Notes: generated from the sequence alone by a model not told the origin. 64,000 nucleotides of DNA from Bacteroidota bacterium (GCA_021779665.1 JAJYAG010000007.1:1-64000); one strand, 5' to 3'. Shown: positions 8,758 through 18,085, counted from the stretch's first letter. Numbers and translations: made by a program.

Positions 8758-9438
8758 TTAAACTGCAGCATTGAAAGCTGGTAATTCGAAAATGCTGTAT
8801 TGCTTATTTTCAAGGTTATTCTCAAGAATGCTTCTGACAATTGTTTTAACCCCGTTAACATAGGATGCATGACCCAAAACTTTCATTTCTATAATTAATT
8901 CATCATCTCCGTCGCTAATTTGGATTTTATGATATGCATGTTTCGAAAGGTAAGCTTCAGGAATTCCTATTATATTTTGTTGTATATCAGGGTTACGAAC
9001 CGAAATGATACTATTCGCGGGGACATTCAGTGAGCGGGCAAAAGCTAATGCTGTGCCTGCTTCCGTTTTTTTGGCCAACTGGTGGGATTCCAGAATTGAA
9101 ATTTTAAAATGCTCAAAATATTTTCCGGTTTCATTAATCATTTGAAGGGCCTTTAAAATTAATATTGAGGCATTCGGACAAGAAATGTAAGGGAAATCGA
9201 AGACTTTTCTTTCTGGTTCCAACCCCGTTGAAAGTTGAATGAAGGCAGATTGGGTGCGTGAACAGAATGAGGTACATTCCTCCATTTGCCTTCCCGATCC
9301 GGTATGGATCACAATTGCCTTTTCGTTCATACTTTGAATTGATGTTTCCCATCTGACAATGTCGTGAGGAAGAAATGACCAGTCGGAAGCAAGTAACGCT
9401 CCGGCCAGTTTGCCTGAACCAACAACAATAATTTTCAT
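8758..9438 (-). CDS. DapB-like (dihydrodipicolinate reductase-fold) oxidoreductase
   Basis: This 226-residue protein begins with a Rossmann nucleotide-binding turn (VVGSGKLAG, about 5-13). Its middle resembles the DapB C-terminal domain: ILESHQLAKKTEAGTALA (about 124-141) occupies the place of the DapB catalytic motif E-x-HH-x-x-K-x-D-x-PSGTA. One His of the pair, the Asp and the Pro-Ser are changed, so the substrate probably differs from that of lysine biosynthesis. DapB uses NAD(P)H to reduce a cyclic imine; a similar reduction of another substrate is possible. It stands alone without lysine genes, and could be a paralogue of a housekeeping DapB elsewhere. Confidence 0.6.
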   Translation of the reverse strand: MKIIVVGSGKLAGALLASDWSFLPHDIVRWETSIQSMNEKAIVIHTGSGRQMEECTSFCSRTQSAFIQLSTGLEPERKVFDFPYISCPNASILILKALQMINETGKYFEHFKISILESHQLAKKTEAGTALAFARSLNVPANSIISVRNPDIQQNIIGIPEAYLSKHAYHKIQISDGDDELIIEMKVLGHASYVNGVKTIVRSILENNLENKQYSIFELPAFNAAV

Positions 9439-9494
9439 TTTCCAGGTTTGAATTAATTAGATTGGGAGGATTAATGTTTTAAATACAATCCAAA

Positions 9495-9549
9495 CACAAG
9501 GACACAAAGAATTGATTCTGTTTTTTCTCTCTTCGTTTTAGTGTCCTTG
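9495..9549. repeat. Degenerate CAAGGACAC-type inverted repeat tract
   Basis: The 9-mer caaggacac (9497-9505) is repeated in inverse as gtgtccttg (9541-9549), inside low-complexity sequence of the cacaaggacacaaag type. It lies between the DapB-like gene and the small gene ending at 9579. A similar tract is found at 63185-63275. Confidence 0.55.
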
Positions 9550-9578
9550 CGCTTAAACGTTTCATTTACATTCTGAAA

Positions 9579-9887
9579 CTACCAGTTTTTTACCTGGCTA
9601 AAAAAAGTGACACTCATACTTCCAGGAACAATGAGCGGCGTAATTTCATCGAAAAGTCTGCTGGCACGCAGTTTTTCGCCAACAGCTTTAAGTTTCTCCA
9701 TGTTCTTGATATGGTAAATAAAATACCAGATATTACCTTCCATAGCTTTTATAAGCTCTGCATCCAAAAAACCATCCTGTTTTTGCAAAAAAGAATTTAT
9801 CAAATCGGCTTTCGTTAATAACTGTTCACTGGTTGTGGTTTGTAAAGCTTCTATTTTTACAAACTCGGTTATAACTGTTGTTTTCAT
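9579..9887 (-). CDS. Small dimeric alpha-beta barrel protein (antibiotic biosynthesis monooxygenase-like)
   Basis: This 102-residue protein has the length and strand-helix-strand pattern of the dimeric alpha-beta barrel (ABM/EthD-like) superfamily: an N-terminal strand VITEFVKIE, a central GFLDAELIKAMEGNIWYFIYHI and a C-terminal strand MSVTFFSQV. Such proteins form dimers that bind or oxidise small hydrophobic molecules, but many have unknown roles. It is transcribed in the same direction as the AraC gene whose start is upstream at 10779, with a 73-base gap, so they may share a transcript and a signal. No catalytic residue is identifiable with confidence. Confidence 0.55.
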   Translation of the reverse strand: MKTTVITEFVKIEALQTTTSEQLLTKADLINSFLQKQDGFLDAELIKAMEGNIWYFIYHIKNMEKLKAVGEKLRASRLFDEITPLIVPGSMSVTFFSQVKNW

Positions 9888-9960
9888 AATTTATGTGGTT
9901 TAAAAATTATGAGACAAAATTGGGAGAGAACGGTCTGATAAAATAGTATAAAAACGACAA

Positions 9961-10779
9961 CTAGGTTAGTTTGCCGATTTGCAGGATGGAATTATTCTGG
10001 TTAACAAATGTTTTGGGTGTATTTCCTGTAAAGCGCTTGAATTCTTTTATAAAATGCATCTGATCGAAATATTCGTTATCATAGGCCAGATCGGAAAGTT
10101 TTGAATAACCGCTGTTAAGCAATTGGTTTACGCTATTATGAAATCGGTTAAGAGTATTGTAAGAACTGGCCGACAGCCCGACATATTTTGCATACATGCG
10201 CTCCAGTTGCCGGAGGCTGATGTTGTGCTGCTTACAGAAATCTGTTATCTGAATCGAATTCTCCTGCTTGAGTGCATTAAAAATCAGCCGGAAATTCGCG
10301 GGAAGCAGACAGGAACTATCGAGTAATAATATTAGTTCATTTTCAAGGACTTTTAGTTTACTGGTGATGTCGTCCGCCTCTTTCAGGCGATCGTTTATCT
10401 TTCGGGCAACTTTAAAACCTATTTCCTCAGCTCCCAGTATCTGATTCTTAAATTCGGAAACCGGAATTTTCAGGAAAGGATACACTCCGTCGGGTTTAAA
10501 ACAGACACCTATAACGTTGACATTCCCGTTTAATTTCAGGTGAACATTTGTAAATTGGTTTTGTAAGCCCGGGAAATAAACATCTTCCAGCAAATTTTCC
10601 CGGCCGTCGCGACAAACATAATGAGGCGTATCGCTCAGGTTAAACCTCATATTAATATTTCTCTGTGGAATTAGTTTGTGGTTAAGTTGGGCATGATCCA
10701 TGCGAAGCTCCCAGAAGAACCGGATGTAATTCTTAAGGATGGGATGTTGAACTTCGTATCGTTTTATTGGATTCTGCAT
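9961..10779 (-). CDS. AraC-family transcriptional regulator
   Basis: The ATG at 10779 gives a 272-residue protein starting MQNPIKRY; an in-frame start at 10836 would add 19 residues that look non-native. The N-terminal half (PILKNYIRFFWELR, LIPQRNINMRFNLSD) resembles the effector domain of AraC regulators such as those with DUF6597. The C-terminal half holds two helix-turn-helix units, IQITDFCKQHNISLRQLERM and LSDLAYDNEYFDQMHFIKEF, followed by GNTPKTF. It probably controls its own gene and the small barrel protein downstream. The inducer is unknown. Confidence 0.82.
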   Translation of the reverse strand: MQNPIKRYEVQHPILKNYIRFFWELRMDHAQLNHKLIPQRNINMRFNLSDTPHYVCRDGRENLLEDVYFPGLQNQFTNVHLKLNGNVNVIGVCFKPDGVYPFLKIPVSEFKNQILGAEEIGFKVARKINDRLKEADDITSKLKVLENELILLLDSSCLLPANFRLIFNALKQENSIQITDFCKQHNISLRQLERMYAKYVGLSASSYNTLNRFHNSVNQLLNSGYSKLSDLAYDNEYFDQMHFIKEFKRFTGNTPKTFVNQNNSILQIGKLT

Positions 10780-10839
10780 CAAACTAATGAATGAATTTTT
10801 AATTCTTTGCAGAACAAATTTATTCAAAATCAACAAATT

Positions 10840-11412
10840 CTACCGTTTAAAAAACTCATTTTCGTTTAGGTTAACATTATCAATACTTTTGTTGGTAATA
10901 GTACCCGATACTCCTAAACTCTCCCGGCAAACAACAAAATAATCATCGTAAAGGGATTTGTAATAGATAGTTATTCTTATTTTCTCTTTATTCGCTTTCA
11001 GGAGTTTGTAAAGTTTCCCATCTGGAATAGTCAATATTGGGAAGATCTGCATGGGGACAAGCATTCTGTTTTTAAGTTTTGTGGAAGAGAAATCTTCAAA
11101 ATTAAGACTATCCTTGTTCATCATCCGGAACAATTCATCCCAACTGGAAACTGCAACTGAATTGTATTCAATTTTAGTGGCAAGGATTTCGGCAGGTCCT
11201 ATACCGCAATTGTTAATAGAAATATTAAGGTTCTCGGAAGGGTTTTCGGAGAAGGAAATATCGATCCTAGGTAAAACTGAAAGATGCATTTGTTCACGCA
11301 TTAGCTTTGCCTGCGAGATTGAAACAAATAATGCACAAAGGCTCACCAGTACTGCTGAAACGCCAATAATGATCTGAAGTGTTGAGGTTTTTTTATGTTT
11401 CGAGTTTCCCAT
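10840..11412 (-). CDS. Membrane-anchored hypothetical protein
   Basis: This 190-residue protein was not recognised. A Lys-rich start is followed by one transmembrane segment (about 13-33, IIIGVSAVLVSLCALFVSIS). The remainder looks like a periplasmic beta-rich domain (LPRIDISFSENPSENLNISI and further strands) similar in style to the single-pass proteins often annotated as hypothetical in many phyla. ATG at 11412 is preferred over a TTG two codons upstream. It is 60 bases upstream of the AraC gene on the same strand and divergent from the alcohol dehydrogenase at 11666. No function is proposed. Confidence 0.6.
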   Translation of the reverse strand: MGNSKHKKTSTLQIIIGVSAVLVSLCALFVSISQAKLMREQMHLSVLPRIDISFSENPSENLNISINNCGIGPAEILATKIEYNSVAVSSWDELFRMMNKDSLNFEDFSSTKLKNRMLVPMQIFPILTIPDGKLYKLLKANKEKIRITIYYKSLYDDYFVVCRESLGVSGTITNKSIDNVNLNENEFFKR

Positions 11413-11665
11413 TTTCAAGGCTGTGAGTTTTAAACGGGCCTAAAGTAATCATTTCAATGTTTTCTAAAAATGTCTTGCAGAATTTTGTTTAGGGTCTAAT
11501 CTTGTCCGCCTATGTTGAATCCGGATATTTTTCTCTTGAAATCGCATAACTGTTGTTGTAAATTTAAGCCTTTTTTCGTAAGGCATCGGCTTTGATCGAA
11601 ATTCTTGATATATGCCTTTTTATAAGTGGACTTTTGTTCTTCTTATTTTTTAAACCAAACCATTC

Positions 11666-12676
11666 ATGAAAACATTAGCTTATGCAGCTTCCCAGCCCGG
11701 AGGTAAATTATTGCCTTTTGAATACGATTCTGGTGCGTTGGGCGATCACCAGGTGGAAGTTAAGGTGGAACACTGCGGCGTTTGCCACAGCGATCTCAGT
11801 ATGCTCGATAATCACTGGGGAATTACACAATACCCTTTTGTGCCCGGTCATGAGATCATAGGTACTATTGAAAAAGCTGGTTCTTACGTTACACACCTGA
11901 AAGAGGGACAACGCGTGGGAATAGGATGGAGTTCGGGTTCATGTAATACCTGCGATATGTGTATGAGTGGCAACCATCATCTTTGTGCAGCCAATATTCC
12001 TACAGTACTCGGACCCTACGGTGGATTTGCAGAAAGGGTGAGGGCTCAGGCCGAATGGGTGTTCCCTTTGCCCGAAAATCTTGATCCTAAAATGGCTGGC
12101 CCATTAATGTGCGGAGGAATAACAGTTTTTAGCCCTATGCTTGAATTCAATGTAAAGCCTACGCATAGGGTTGGTGTAATCGGAATTGGAGGCCTCGGTC
12201 ACATGGCTATTAAGTTTCTCAATGCCTGGGGATGTGAAGTTACTGCGTTTTCAAGTCATCCCGAGAAAGAACAGGAAGTGCGAAGTTTTGGTGCGCATAA
12301 TTTTGTGAAATCAACTGACAGCAATGCCTTAGCGAAATATGTCAATTATTTCGATTACATCATCAGTACGGTCAATGTTACATTGAATTGCGACTGGAAT
12401 GCATATATCAATGCTTTACACCAAAAAGGGAAACTTGTTTTTGTTGGAGTAGTGCTGGAACCGCTTCAGGTAAACCTGTTCCCCATGATTATTAAACAAA
12501 CAATTGTTGCGGCAAGTCCTACAGGAAGTCCGGCTGTCATTGCTTCCATGCTCGAGTTTGCAGCCAGGCATAATATTTTGCCAACAGTGGAATCCTTTCC
12601 CTTTACAGACGTGAACAAGGCCGTTGATCTATTAAAGGAAGGCAGGATGCATTACAGGGCTGTTCTTTCAAATTGA
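11666..12676 (+). CDS. Zinc-dependent NAD(P)-linked alcohol dehydrogenase (CAD/YahK type)
   Basis: This 336-residue medium-chain dehydrogenase has catalytic zinc ligands in CGVCHSD (about 37-43) and PGHEI (about 60-64), four structural-zinc cysteines in CNTCDMCMSGNHHLC (about 93-107), and a cofactor-binding GIGGLGHMAIK (about 173-183). These signatures place it with cinnamyl-alcohol-dehydrogenase-like enzymes such as YahK, which reduce broad aldehyde substrates, usually with NADPH. It sits alone. A role in reducing lactaldehyde from rhamnose or fucose breakdown is conceivable because an aldolase gene lies 3.5 kb away, but nothing in the sequence shows this. Confidence 0.9.
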   Translation: MKTLAYAASQPGGKLLPFEYDSGALGDHQVEVKVEHCGVCHSDLSMLDNHWGITQYPFVPGHEIIGTIEKAGSYVTHLKEGQRVGIGWSSGSCNTCDMCMSGNHHLCAANIPTVLGPYGGFAERVRAQAEWVFPLPENLDPKMAGPLMCGGITVFSPMLEFNVKPTHRVGVIGIGGLGHMAIKFLNAWGCEVTAFSSHPEKEQEVRSFGAHNFVKSTDSNALAKYVNYFDYIISTVNVTLNCDWNAYINALHQKGKLVFVGVVLEPLQVNLFPMIIKQTIVAASPTGSPAVIASMLEFAARHNILPTVESFPFTDVNKAVDLLKEGRMHYRAVLSN

Positions 12677-12918
12677 AAAACTGAGATTCGTCTCTGGCTT
12701 ATCGGTCGTTACGATTTTTATCCAGGCATCCTGACAGGATGAAATCGTCCGTCTTTTACGGAGAAGGTCTCGACTACCCTGCAATGGTTTCCCGGGGTCA
12801 GATGACGTAAAGTTCAGCTCATCAGTAGTTATGTAGAGTTTGATCTATTCTGATTATTGGGAGTTTCTTTTTTAAATTATTATTGAATTCTGATTATTTA
12901 CCTTTAAATATTTACATT

Positions 12919-13239
12919 ATGAAACGAATTTTTATTCTTTATCCAAACACCAATGGTAATTGGTTTAATATGGATTACTATATCAGTAATCATGTTCCTC
13001 TGGTTTGGAGATGTATGGAACCGTATGGCATGGAAAAGATAGAAATGGATATGGGTATTGCAGGTCTGAACGGACCAGCTCCTTACTTTGCTATTGCCAG
13101 TATGACATTTCGCACCCTGGAGCAATTCCAGAAAGCTATGGAAGCTGAAGGGAAAACGCTGACAGATGATATTCCCAATTATACCCGCGATTTCGTGGTT
13201 CAGATTGGAGAAACCGTTGAACTAATGCAGCACGTATAA
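12919..13239 (+). CDS. EthD-family dimeric alpha-beta barrel protein
   Basis: The ATG at 12919 gives 106 residues starting MKRIFILYPN; an upstream in-frame start would add only AT-rich codons. The pattern FNMDYYISNHVPLVWRCM, with the conserved Tyr and the His-Val-Pro motif, and the later PYFAIASMTF and TRDFVVQIGE strands match EthD proteins, which in some bacteria help ether or quinone metabolism and usually have no known role. The gene stands alone, downstream of the alcohol dehydrogenase with a 242-base gap. Confidence 0.75.
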   Translation: MKRIFILYPNTNGNWFNMDYYISNHVPLVWRCMEPYGMEKIEMDMGIAGLNGPAPYFAIASMTFRTLEQFQKAMEAEGKTLTDDIPNYTRDFVVQIGETVELMQHV

Positions 13240-13306
13240 GTTGCATTTGTATTGATGGCGACTTGCTTTACAATTTATTCCTGGAGCTTTGTGTGAACTA
13301 TTCAAA

Positions 13307-13334
13307 ACCGACCTGTCGGGTATTCACGGTCGGT
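13307..13334. terminator. Possible hairpin between converging genes
   Basis: The 7-mer accgacc (13307-13313) pairs perfectly with ggtcggt (13328-13334) in the gap between the converging EthD and RNase H genes. There is no T-run, so terminator function is uncertain. Confidence 0.3.
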
Positions 13335-13485
13335 CAATCTTCTATTGCCTTGATCTTTAAGTTTTCCCAGCGCGTCTTTCATAGTTTTGACCCGTTCTGG
13401 AGAGTGTCCCTGCCAGGAATGGTAAATGTGAGTTAGAGTCAATTATATTTAAAAGGTAACCTCGATAAAAGCATGGTAAATGGCT

Positions 13486-13947
13486 CTATTCGCAGCTATC
13501 TCTCATCACCTTCCGGCAAATCATGTCTACCTCACGGTTCAGATTTTCCCGGGTACTGTTTTTTTGGTGGGCTTTGACTTTATGGAAAGCAATGGTGTGG
13601 CTTTTTAAAAGCGAAATCAACTCCTGCAATAAATCCGAATTTTTTAGGACATTTCCTTTTTTGGTTATAAAACGGGAGCCAAGTAACTTCTCAGCTCTTT
13701 CGGGGAGATTTGTTACATATTGGCTGTCGGTGTAAATTTCCAGTGGGATTTCCGGATAACGGGAAACGGCAAAATCGATAGATTTAAGCACTGCCAGCAA
13801 TTCCATCCGGTTATGGGTGGTGTCCTTTTCAGTGCCATGAAGAATTGTTTTTTGCTCTCCGACAATGATGATCGCCGCCCAGGCGCCGCAACATGTTTGG
13901 GTGTTGCAGCTGCCATCGGTATAAATGATAACGGGAGAGAGGAGCAT
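13486..13947 (-). CDS. rnhA: Ribonuclease HI
   Basis: This 153-residue protein shows the RNase HI active site in order: YTDGS (first Asp, about 10), HNRMELLAVLKS (Glu, about 49), EIYTDSQYV (second Asp, about 72) and NREVDMI (last Asp, about 139). It degrades the RNA of RNA-DNA hybrids, removing primers and R-loops in the cytoplasm. KVKAHQKNSTREN is the usual segment with the catalytic His before the final Asp. The length is normal for the family. It converges with the EthD gene and diverges from the toxin-antitoxin pair. Confidence 0.88.
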   Translation of the reverse strand: MLLSPVIIYTDGSCNTQTCCGAWAAIIIVGEQKTILHGTEKDTTHNRMELLAVLKSIDFAVSRYPEIPLEIYTDSQYVTNLPERAEKLLGSRFITKKGNVLKNSDLLQELISLLKSHTIAFHKVKAHQKNSTRENLNREVDMICRKVMRDSCE

Positions 13948-14091
13948 GACACAAAGGTATGGAAATAACCATTGCTTATGAAGTTGATGTAAGCTTTTAC
14001 TCTATTGTTATTCTTACATGTATTAGGTATATTTACCCATTAATTAGAGTATTTGTGTTTCGCAGGTTACTTTAGATTAAAGAGTTTGGAT

Positions 14092-14337
14092 ATGAACCCA
14101 CAACATATAAAGTTAAGCATACCCCTTACGTTTAATCAGGTGGTCGAAATTGTAAAGCAGTTGTCGCCTCAGGATAAAATAAAATTGAAAGAAGTTTTAC
14201 AGGAAACCGAGGAAATTAATGATTCTGAAATTCCTGAAGAACATAAGAATATTGTAAGGCAACGGGTTAGGGCAAGTCAGAAGGATCCTTCCCGGATTTT
14301 AAACTGGAATGAAGCCAAACACAAGCTTAAAGTTTGA
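14092..14337 (+). CDS. Antitoxin-like protein of a RelE/ParE-type module
   Basis: The ATG at 14092 gives 81 residues. The N-terminal part (LTFNQVVEIVKQLSPQDKIKLKEVL) matches the short helical segment common in addiction-module antitoxins of Bacteroidota, and the C-terminal tail (DPSRILNWNEAKHKLKV) is a typical toxin-wrapping extension. The stop codon is one base before the toxin ATG, the usual antitoxin-toxin arrangement. It would neutralise the toxin and probably repress the operon. The assignment rests on context more than on a strong family motif. Confidence 0.7.
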   Translation: MNPQHIKLSIPLTFNQVVEIVKQLSPQDKIKLKEVLQETEEINDSEIPEEHKNIVRQRVRASQKDPSRILNWNEAKHKLKV

Positions 14338-14338
14338 G

Positions 14339-14656
14339 ATGCTTAGAAAATTCTCTATTGATATCGAACCCGAAGCCCTTGATGATATTCAGAACGCTAT
14401 TGATTTTTATAACTCTTGCAAGCCAGGTCTTGGCAAACGATTTTATAAAGCTATTGACAAGCATTTCATTTTTCTCCAAAAGAATTACTCATTGTTTGAA
14501 ATTCGTTATGATGATATTCGTTGCATGAAGGTTGCCAAATTTCCTTATATGATTCATTATCGCGTTTTAATGAGCCAGCAAACTGTAGGCATCAAGGCCG
14601 TTTTTTGTACATTCGGGACCCAATCAAATGGGGAAAAGAGGATTGAAGAAAAATAG
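14339..14656 (+). CDS. RelE/ParE-superfamily toxin
   Basis: The ATG at 14339 gives 105 residues. IDIEPEALDDIQNAIDFYN (about 7-25), LGKRFYKAIDKHFIFLQKN and the strand run IRYDDIRCMKVAKFPYMIHY followed by KAVFCTFG are characteristic of the ParE/RelE fold. Toxins of this fold either cleave ribosome-bound mRNA or poison gyrase; which of the two cannot be told here. It follows the antitoxin by one base, and no stop or frameshift is present, so the pair looks intact. Confidence 0.82.
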   Translation: MLRKFSIDIEPEALDDIQNAIDFYNSCKPGLGKRFYKAIDKHFIFLQKNYSLFEIRYDDIRCMKVAKFPYMIHYRVLMSQQTVGIKAVFCTFGTQSNGEKRIEEK

Positions 14657-14702
14657 AAGTTGGATGATAAAATTCTCTTTTACTCTGCGGAATTATTTAG
14701 TT

Positions 14703-15299
14703 CTAAGGTGCTAAATAGTTTATTTTGCTCAGGTTGGCATATAATTCCTTTGCAGCAGCAATTGCTTCATCGGCTGTTATACCTCCATTTATTCTGATTT
14801 CAACAGATTTCATAAAATTACCCTGAAGGCTTCTAAATGAAACCGATTCAAAACTATTATGCTGATCTTGTATACAGCCTGTTTTTTGAATGTAATAAGC
14901 TGCGCTGCCGTCCTCAAGTTTTAACTCTTTAGTGAGTGAATACGACACCAAAGGGTTGTTTGAATCTGATGAGGGTTTATAATTGGATGCATTTGGCAGG
15001 GTACTCTGGAAGGGCATCTTTTTATCTATCATGGTCAGGTATTCTTTTTTAGCGTCGTCGTTTTGAGTTATTTTAATTCCGATATTACATTCTCCCAAAT
15101 TCCCATCGTTACAGCCAAATTTGTTTGGAATAGCCAGAGAGATCTCACAAACGGCAGTTAAGCCGGGTTTCATGTACATCTGGGAAGTAACTTTATATTT
15201 TGAGGGTATCGCCTTCAATACACTTGGTGGAAGGGATCTCTGCGCTTTAAGGGAGATGGTTGCCAGAAGAATAATACTGATTAATACTAACTTTTTCAT
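14703..15299 (-). CDS. Secreted hypothetical protein
   Basis: The ATG at 15299 gives 198 residues starting with a clear signal peptide (MKKLVLISIILLATISLKAQ); an upstream in-frame start would place 16 charged residues before it. The mature part has four cysteines and was not matched to any family. The Cys pattern (FGCNDGNLGEC and KTGCIQD) suggests one or two disulphides in the periplasm. It is 117 bases upstream of nothing obvious and looks like a single-gene unit. Confidence 0.6.
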   Translation of the reverse strand: MKKLVLISIILLATISLKAQRSLPPSVLKAIPSKYKVTSQMYMKPGLTAVCEISLAIPNKFGCNDGNLGECNIGIKITQNDDAKKEYLTMIDKKMPFQSTLPNASNYKPSSDSNNPLVSYSLTKELKLEDGSAAYYIQKTGCIQDQHNSFESVSFRSLQGNFMKSVEIRINGGITADEAIAAAKELYANLSKINYLAP

Positions 15300-15416
15300 G
15301 GTTGCAGTTTTAGGTAAATATTTGGAAAGGTGTGATTGAACTATCATTCACCATCAAAATTAGGATCTGGTAAAAGCAAATTCATCCCCCGAAAAGAGGA
15401 TTTTAGGTTTGTATGT

Positions 15417-17930
15417 TTAATCTAAAACCGACATTTTCTTTGTCTGTATAATGGTGTTTCCTAATATTAGCCGGTAATAATAGATCCCGGGTGACAGGTT
15501 TAGTGCATTTATTTCCAGACTATACTTCCCTTTAGGCTTAAACTCCTTCATTAAAACCCCGATTTCTTTTCCCAGGGCATTGTATAAAAGAAGTGAAACC
15601 ATATTGTCCTCTCCAATCTGGTAAGCAATTGTTGTTGTTTCGCTGAATGGATTCGGGTAATTCTGTCCAAGCCACGACTTATCGGGATTGTAAAATATTT
15701 CTTCAGCAGAAGTTATCAATTCCCTGTAAGGATAAAGATTGGCAGTTTGTAATTCGCTCAGGAAAGCATTGGTTCGGTTGGGGAAATACGTGTTCATGAT
15801 AAAGTCTTTCTGCAACAGCCAGTGCTCTTTTGTATACAACTCGAAAGGACCGGTATTATAAGGATGCACATCGCGCCTGTAATCACCCCATCGGGCCGAT
15901 TCGGCAATAATCGCCGGTTCAACCTGGTTCGACCGTACCATCCATGTTTGCTGGCACGAGGCAGGTGTAAGTATGCCATTGTTTTTGCAAAACAGTTCCA
16001 CCCGTTGAGCGAAGAGGTATCTGAATTTATTGTTCTTTGCCAGCAGTTGAAACAGCTCGCTGGGACAATTTACATTTTTCTCGTTTGTAATATTTGCATT
16101 TACCGATTCAATAATGCGTTCGGCATCCCACGAAAAGAATTTAAAGCCGCTACCCGGATAAGCTCTGTTACGCATGGCCGTCCAGTTGTGGTGATCCCAG
16201 TCGGCATTGCTGACAAAGAAATTGAGGATCATATAATCGGCCAGGTTCTGAACGTCTACATAAGCCGGAAATGTGGAATTAACTGTTCCGTCAGGGTTCT
16301 TACCCTGAAGTCGGTAATAAACATCATTACTCACACCCTGCCGGGCCATTGCCAGTGTTGCATTCCAGGCATCCATATCGCCATCTACAATTTCTCCGTA
16401 ATCTTTTATTACATCGTAATCATCTTTATCGCCTCCCAGGTATGAGGCTGCAAAGTCATTATCCAGTTTTTCGGTAGGATTATAAATACCCCAATAAATC
16501 CCGTTCAGGTAAAGATGTGCATAAATTCCATGGCCGGAAGGATTGCCCATCTCCTGTTGCTTGTCTTTTGCCCAAAGGTCCTGTATAAGCTGATGTCTGC
16601 TTCGCTCGGTGGCAGCCCAGTGTGTCCAGGTATTCCCGAAACCGCCTCTTAATATAATGCTGTTGAAAGATTGAGCAACGCCGTTTGCTTCTCCGAATAA
16701 GGGATAATTCATTTTGGACGAGCCATACTTTTCGCGAAAAGCAAGCGTAAATGAATGTTTCGGAGTTTTTTCGGCTCGCCGGCTGTGCCCTCCGTGAAGT
16801 CGCAACCCGCAATTAATTGCAAAATCATACGAACCGGTTGAATTAAAAATTTCAACCGAAGCAGGTCGTTCCCAGTCTTCGCCTAACTCGGGAACTTCGC
16901 CTGCTCCGGGAGCTCCGGTGTAGATATAAATTCCTCCCGAGTCGGGGTTTGTATTTTTCGAGAATAAGTTTTTTATATCAGTAACGATGGAAATGGAAGG
17001 AAGCGCCAGCATCGCGGTTTTGAAGTCACCTTTATATTTTTCGTTCTGTACAATTTCCTGATCCATTTCGTAATCGGCAGGTGCTGTACCCTGAATTCCG
17101 GTAAACGGTCCCCAGGTAGACGGATATCCTTCAGGGTTATTGGGTTGTTTCAATACATCGTCAATAAACAAATACGTTTGACTGGTAATGGTGCTTTTCA
17201 AGGTTGCAGATTTAATTGCACGGGCTCTTAAAACGGTGGTAGTATTTATCGGAATTGAATCGCTATAAAGCTTTCCTGTTTTTTCATTAAGCTCGCTGCC
17301 GTTTGTGGTGTAATAAATCGGTGCGTCGGAGTGAGGTGAGGACATGCCAACCTTAAAAGGAGCACTGTAAAAGCCATGTTTTTTGCTTATGGTTGGGGCA
17401 TAAACTATCAGAGAGCTGTTGAACGCATTTGCTGCTCCCGGAGTAGGAGCGCCAGTTTCCAGATATTGAGTTCCGTCGAATGCATAGGAAATATTCTCTT
17501 TTTGCATCGGAAATGACGGACTAAAGATGGAAACTGCAGTTCCGGAAGAATTGTATAAACCTAGGAATTCGCCGGTAGTACTCAGTTTGAAGTTGGTGTG
17601 AAGCTCACTTCCCGCAACAGTTCTGTTTTTCCCCGAAGCAAAAACAACCAGGTAACTCTGGGGCATGATATCGACAGCCGGAAATTTCCACATACCCGGC
17701 GTCTCCTTTGAATCGGTGAGCGACCATCCTGAAAGATTTATTGTATTATTTGTCGGATTATAAATTTCGATCCAGTCGGAGAATGCTCCGTCAGAGTCTT
17801 TGATGGTGGCCGAATTTTCAGCCATAAACTCATTGATCAGGATATTCTGCTGAGCATTTACAGTGAAGCTAAGAGCAAATGATAAAGCTAAGGTTTGTAA
17901 AGTATGCAGGTAATTGTAGATTTTGTGCAT
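15417..17930 (-). CDS. Secreted CotH-family protein with lamin-tail domain and T9SS sorting tail
   Basis: This 837-residue protein starts with a signal peptide (about 1-26). A lamin-tail domain follows (ILINEFMAENSATIKDSDG, SDWIEIYNPTNNTINLSGW, about 30-140), then a chitobiase/Fn3-type beta domain (about 180-260, APIYYTTNGSELNEKTGKLY). The large CotH kinase-like domain (about 330-720) includes LRLHGGHSRRAEKTPKHSF, YAHLYLNGIYWGIYNPTEKL and FKFFSWDAERI. The C-terminus (WLGQNYPNPFSETTTIAYQI to KKMSVLD) is a T9SS sorting domain, so it is exported and attached or released at the cell surface. CotH in Bacillus is an atypical protein kinase; the target here is unknown. It shows a different domain order from the CotH protein at 36522. 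Confidence 0.88.
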   Translation of the reverse strand: MHKIYNYLHTLQTLALSFALSFTVNAQQNILINEFMAENSATIKDSDGAFSDWIEIYNPTNNTINLSGWSLTDSKETPGMWKFPAVDIMPQSYLVVFASGKNRTVAGSELHTNFKLSTTGEFLGLYNSSGTAVSIFSPSFPMQKENISYAFDGTQYLETGAPTPGAANAFNSSLIVYAPTISKKHGFYSAPFKVGMSSPHSDAPIYYTTNGSELNEKTGKLYSDSIPINTTTVLRARAIKSATLKSTITSQTYLFIDDVLKQPNNPEGYPSTWGPFTGIQGTAPADYEMDQEIVQNEKYKGDFKTAMLALPSISIVTDIKNLFSKNTNPDSGGIYIYTGAPGAGEVPELGEDWERPASVEIFNSTGSYDFAINCGLRLHGGHSRRAEKTPKHSFTLAFREKYGSSKMNYPLFGEANGVAQSFNSIILRGGFGNTWTHWAATERSRHQLIQDLWAKDKQQEMGNPSGHGIYAHLYLNGIYWGIYNPTEKLDNDFAASYLGGDKDDYDVIKDYGEIVDGDMDAWNATLAMARQGVSNDVYYRLQGKNPDGTVNSTFPAYVDVQNLADYMILNFFVSNADWDHHNWTAMRNRAYPGSGFKFFSWDAERIIESVNANITNEKNVNCPSELFQLLAKNNKFRYLFAQRVELFCKNNGILTPASCQQTWMVRSNQVEPAIIAESARWGDYRRDVHPYNTGPFELYTKEHWLLQKDFIMNTYFPNRTNAFLSELQTANLYPYRELITSAEEIFYNPDKSWLGQNYPNPFSETTTIAYQIGEDNMVSLLLYNALGKEIGVLMKEFKPKGKYSLEINALNLSPGIYYYRLILGNTIIQTKKMSVLD

Positions 17931-18052
17931 TGCAGATAGTTTAAGCAGGCTCCCAAATTTATTTAAATTTATGATTGAATGATAAGAATTTAAATTATCC
18001 TTTATGTTGGTTTATTTGCTAGGCTCCGGCATTCCGACTCATGATTTAATTT

Positions 18053-18060
18053 TATATTTG
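18053..18060 (+). promoter_or_regulatory. -7 box of the Mur-ligase-like gene
   Basis: TATATTTG matches the Bacteroidota -7 element exactly and lies 25 bases before the ATG at 18086. No clear -33 TTG was found at the right distance. Confidence 0.45.
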
Positions 18061-18085
18061 GTTGATAAAACTGACATCTTTAGAT

